Assembly: GCA_022448645.1 (NCBI GenBank)
Contig: JAKVBZ010000013.1
Span: forward strand, 31,542 to 95,541
Direction: 5' to 3'
Source of the DNA: Pirellulaceae bacterium
Lineage (GTDB): Bacteria > Planctomycetota > Planctomycetia > Pirellulales > Pirellulaceae
Length of the DNA: 64,000 bases
Part shown: one piece after another, positions 62,794 to 64,000 of the stretch
How the letters are laid out: the number at the start of each line of letters is the position of its first letter
Position numbering within the stretch: the stretch's first letter is position 1
Program-made: the position numbers and the translations under genes
Notes under the pieces: generated by a model
Seen by the model: the letters and a program-made list of their open reading frames with translations, nothing else
What the model was told of the DNA's origin: nothing
Databases searched by the model: none

Positions 62794-64000
62794 ATGCGTG
62801 TTGCCGTTTTTACAAGTGTTACTTTGGTGATCGTGGCCGTCATTGCCGCACAAGTGTTTCGTTCCCCTAGAGAATTGCTCGATGAGCAAGACATGACTGC
62901 GTCTGAAGTCCTGCGAGGAATGATCCAAAAATACCAACAGGCGACCAGTTATTCCGATCAAGGGGTGATTCGCGTCACTCAGATTTCTGCGGAACAACAG
63001 GTGCAGCAGAGCGCTCCTTTTGCTGTGCAGTTTGAAAGGTCAGGTCGGTTGCGGGTTCGCGCTTATGAAATTTTATTGGCGAGTGATGGCAAACGCCTGC
63101 GGGCCAGGTATATGGACCCGAGCGTTCCCGACCTGTCACGTCAGACGTTGGATGTGGCGGCTCCTAGCGAAATGGATTTGGCAATGCTACAGTTCGACAA
63201 CTTTTTGTGGGAGCATTTGGACGGTGGCATGGGCGGTCTCCCCGTATCACTTCGTTTGTTATTAGACAGCGATGCCCTCGCTGACGTATTTGCGGAAGAT
63301 GTAGATCTCGAGTTGCAGACGCCTCAGATGATCGGTGATGACCGCTGTTATGTCGTCGGTGCAAAGTCCGCAGGAGGCGCCGTGGAGTTCTGGGTCGATG
63401 CGAAAGATTTCATATTACGACGTTTTGAATATCCTGCTTTGGATGGGTTTAGATTGCGGGCCGATTTTGTCGGAGCGAGTTGGCAGGTCACGGGGTCTGA
63501 CGGCGCCTTCCAGCTGCCGAAGCAAGAACAGGTTCGGCGTGTGACGCATTTCGTGATTCCACCTCAACCGTTGCCGACCAAAATTTTTGGGCAGGCGGTG
63601 AATCGGTTCGAGTTCCGTGAGGTAGGTGGTGAACTTATTTCTGCGACGCAATTGGCAGGTATCAACAAAGTCCTTGTGTGGTTCAATGATCATCCTTCGT
63701 GCCGCGAGGTGCTATCGCTTATGCAACGAGTCGCGGACTCACAAGAGAATCATCAGAAAGTGCGTTTTCTGGCGGTGTGGGCGGAAGGTGCGGTGCCAGG
63801 AGACGAAGAATTGCACCGCCTGCTGGAATCATGGCAAGTGGATTTACCGTTGGTCCGAGATCTGGGAGCATTCGGCCGAGACGCTTTTGGTGTTCCGGCA
63901 GCGCCCACGACAGTGGTTCTCGACACGAACAATAGAGTTCAGGTGTTCGAGGTAGGGGTACGACCTGACGTCGAAGAGTTTTTGCCTGGAGTTTTGCATC
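62794..64000 (+). CDS. LolA-like (DUF2092-type) plus thioredoxin-like fusion, partial
   Basis: Open from ATG 62794 to the right edge (402 codons seen), with GGAGG 8 bases upstream. One N-terminal signal or anchor helix (about 4-20). Residues ~35-260 resemble LolA-type carrier or DUF2092 proteins (GMIQKYQQATSYSDQGVIRV, FWVDAKDFILRRFEYPAL). From about 285 a thioredoxin-like domain begins: INKVLVWFNDHPSCREVLSL, where a CxxC would be SCRE (single Cys), and later GVPAAPTTVVLDTNNRV, the cis-Pro loop of TlpA-type folds. It would act outside the cytoplasm. Such fusions occur in planctomycetes; the job is unknown. Confidence 0.75.
   Translation, partial: MRVAVFTSVTLVIVAVIAAQVFRSPRELLDEQDMTASEVLRGMIQKYQQATSYSDQGVIRVTQISAEQQVQQSAPFAVQFERSGRLRVRAYEILLASDGKRLRARYMDPSVPDLSRQTLDVAAPSEMDLAMLQFDNFLWEHLDGGMGGLPVSLRLLLDSDALADVFAEDVDLELQTPQMIGDDRCYVVGAKSAGGAVEFWVDAKDFILRRFEYPALDGFRLRADFVGASWQVTGSDGAFQLPKQEQVRRVTHFVIPPQPLPTKIFGQAVNRFEFREVGGELISATQLAGINKVLVWFNDHPSCREVLSLMQRVADSQENHQKVRFLAVWAEGAVPGDEELHRLLESWQVDLPLVRDLGAFGRDAFGVPAAPTTVVLDTNNRVQVFEVGVRPDVEEFLPGVLH

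Overview
The window looks like a chromosomal segment of a member of the Planctomycetota, probably a Pirellulales-type bacterium. The evidence is a PEP-CTERM protein with dockerin-like repeats, a YdjY-domain lipoprotein, a TMTC-like membrane/TPR protein, a small C-terminal CxxCH cytochrome, many GTG starts behind good Shine-Dalgarno sites, and core genes scattered in short operons on both strands. The assignment rests on protein resemblance only. I see no prophage, insertion sequence, rRNA or CRISPR array.

Layout. 1-4.3 kb: the end of an M20-type amidohydrolase, small orphan genes and a YggS-type PLP protein. 4.5-6.6 kb: a TMTC-like glycosyltransferase/TPR protein. 6.7-12 kb (minus strand): transcription and replication genes greA, a coiled-coil zinc-ribbon protein, rpoD and dnaG. 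12.4-18.1 kb: a methyltransferase facing a conserved phoH-pgpH-ybeY-CNNM/CorC operon. 18.5-22.1 kb: asnS behind a structured leader, a small membrane protein, and carA. 22.1-22.5 kb: an intergenic region with repeats, a promoter-like sequence, two hairpins and a strong plus-strand terminator, which I read as a candidate small RNA gene. 22.5-27.7 kb: aminotransferase, isocitrate-lyase-family enzyme, cysteine synthase and a cation/proton antiporter. 27.7-34.8 kb: an envelope polysaccharide locus (chain-length protein, ExeA-like ATPase, degenerate CpsD-like protein, sugar epimerase, Dpm1-like glycosyltransferase). 35-38.8 kb: trpF, ahcY, a DUF1015 protein and tRNA-Pro. 39-41.3 kb: parAB with three parS sites. 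41.9-48.9 kb: an accessory-looking stretch with a Cys-rich secreted protein, a KAP-like membrane NTPase, a GYF_2 protein, a ClpP-like protein with an altered triad, a lipoprotein and a cytochrome c'-like protein. 49-51 kb: a PEP-CTERM metallopeptidase-like protein. 51.5-58.3 kb: a TetR regulator, an RND adaptor and pump, and alr coupled to the pump gene. 58.4-64 kb: an RmlD-like reductase, a Nudix hydrolase, a site-2-protease-like protein lacking the catalytic Glu, a YgfZ-like protein, and a LolA-like/thioredoxin-like fusion running off the end.

Recurring theme: several members of enzyme families carry substitutions at expected catalytic residues (YbeY third His, S2P Glu, ClpP Asp, RmlD Lys, CpsD P-loop). 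The most interesting non-coding signals are the candidate RNA at 22.36-22.48 kb, the asnS leader with two mutually exclusive hairpins, the parS cluster, and the structured leader of the Cys-rich protein gene.
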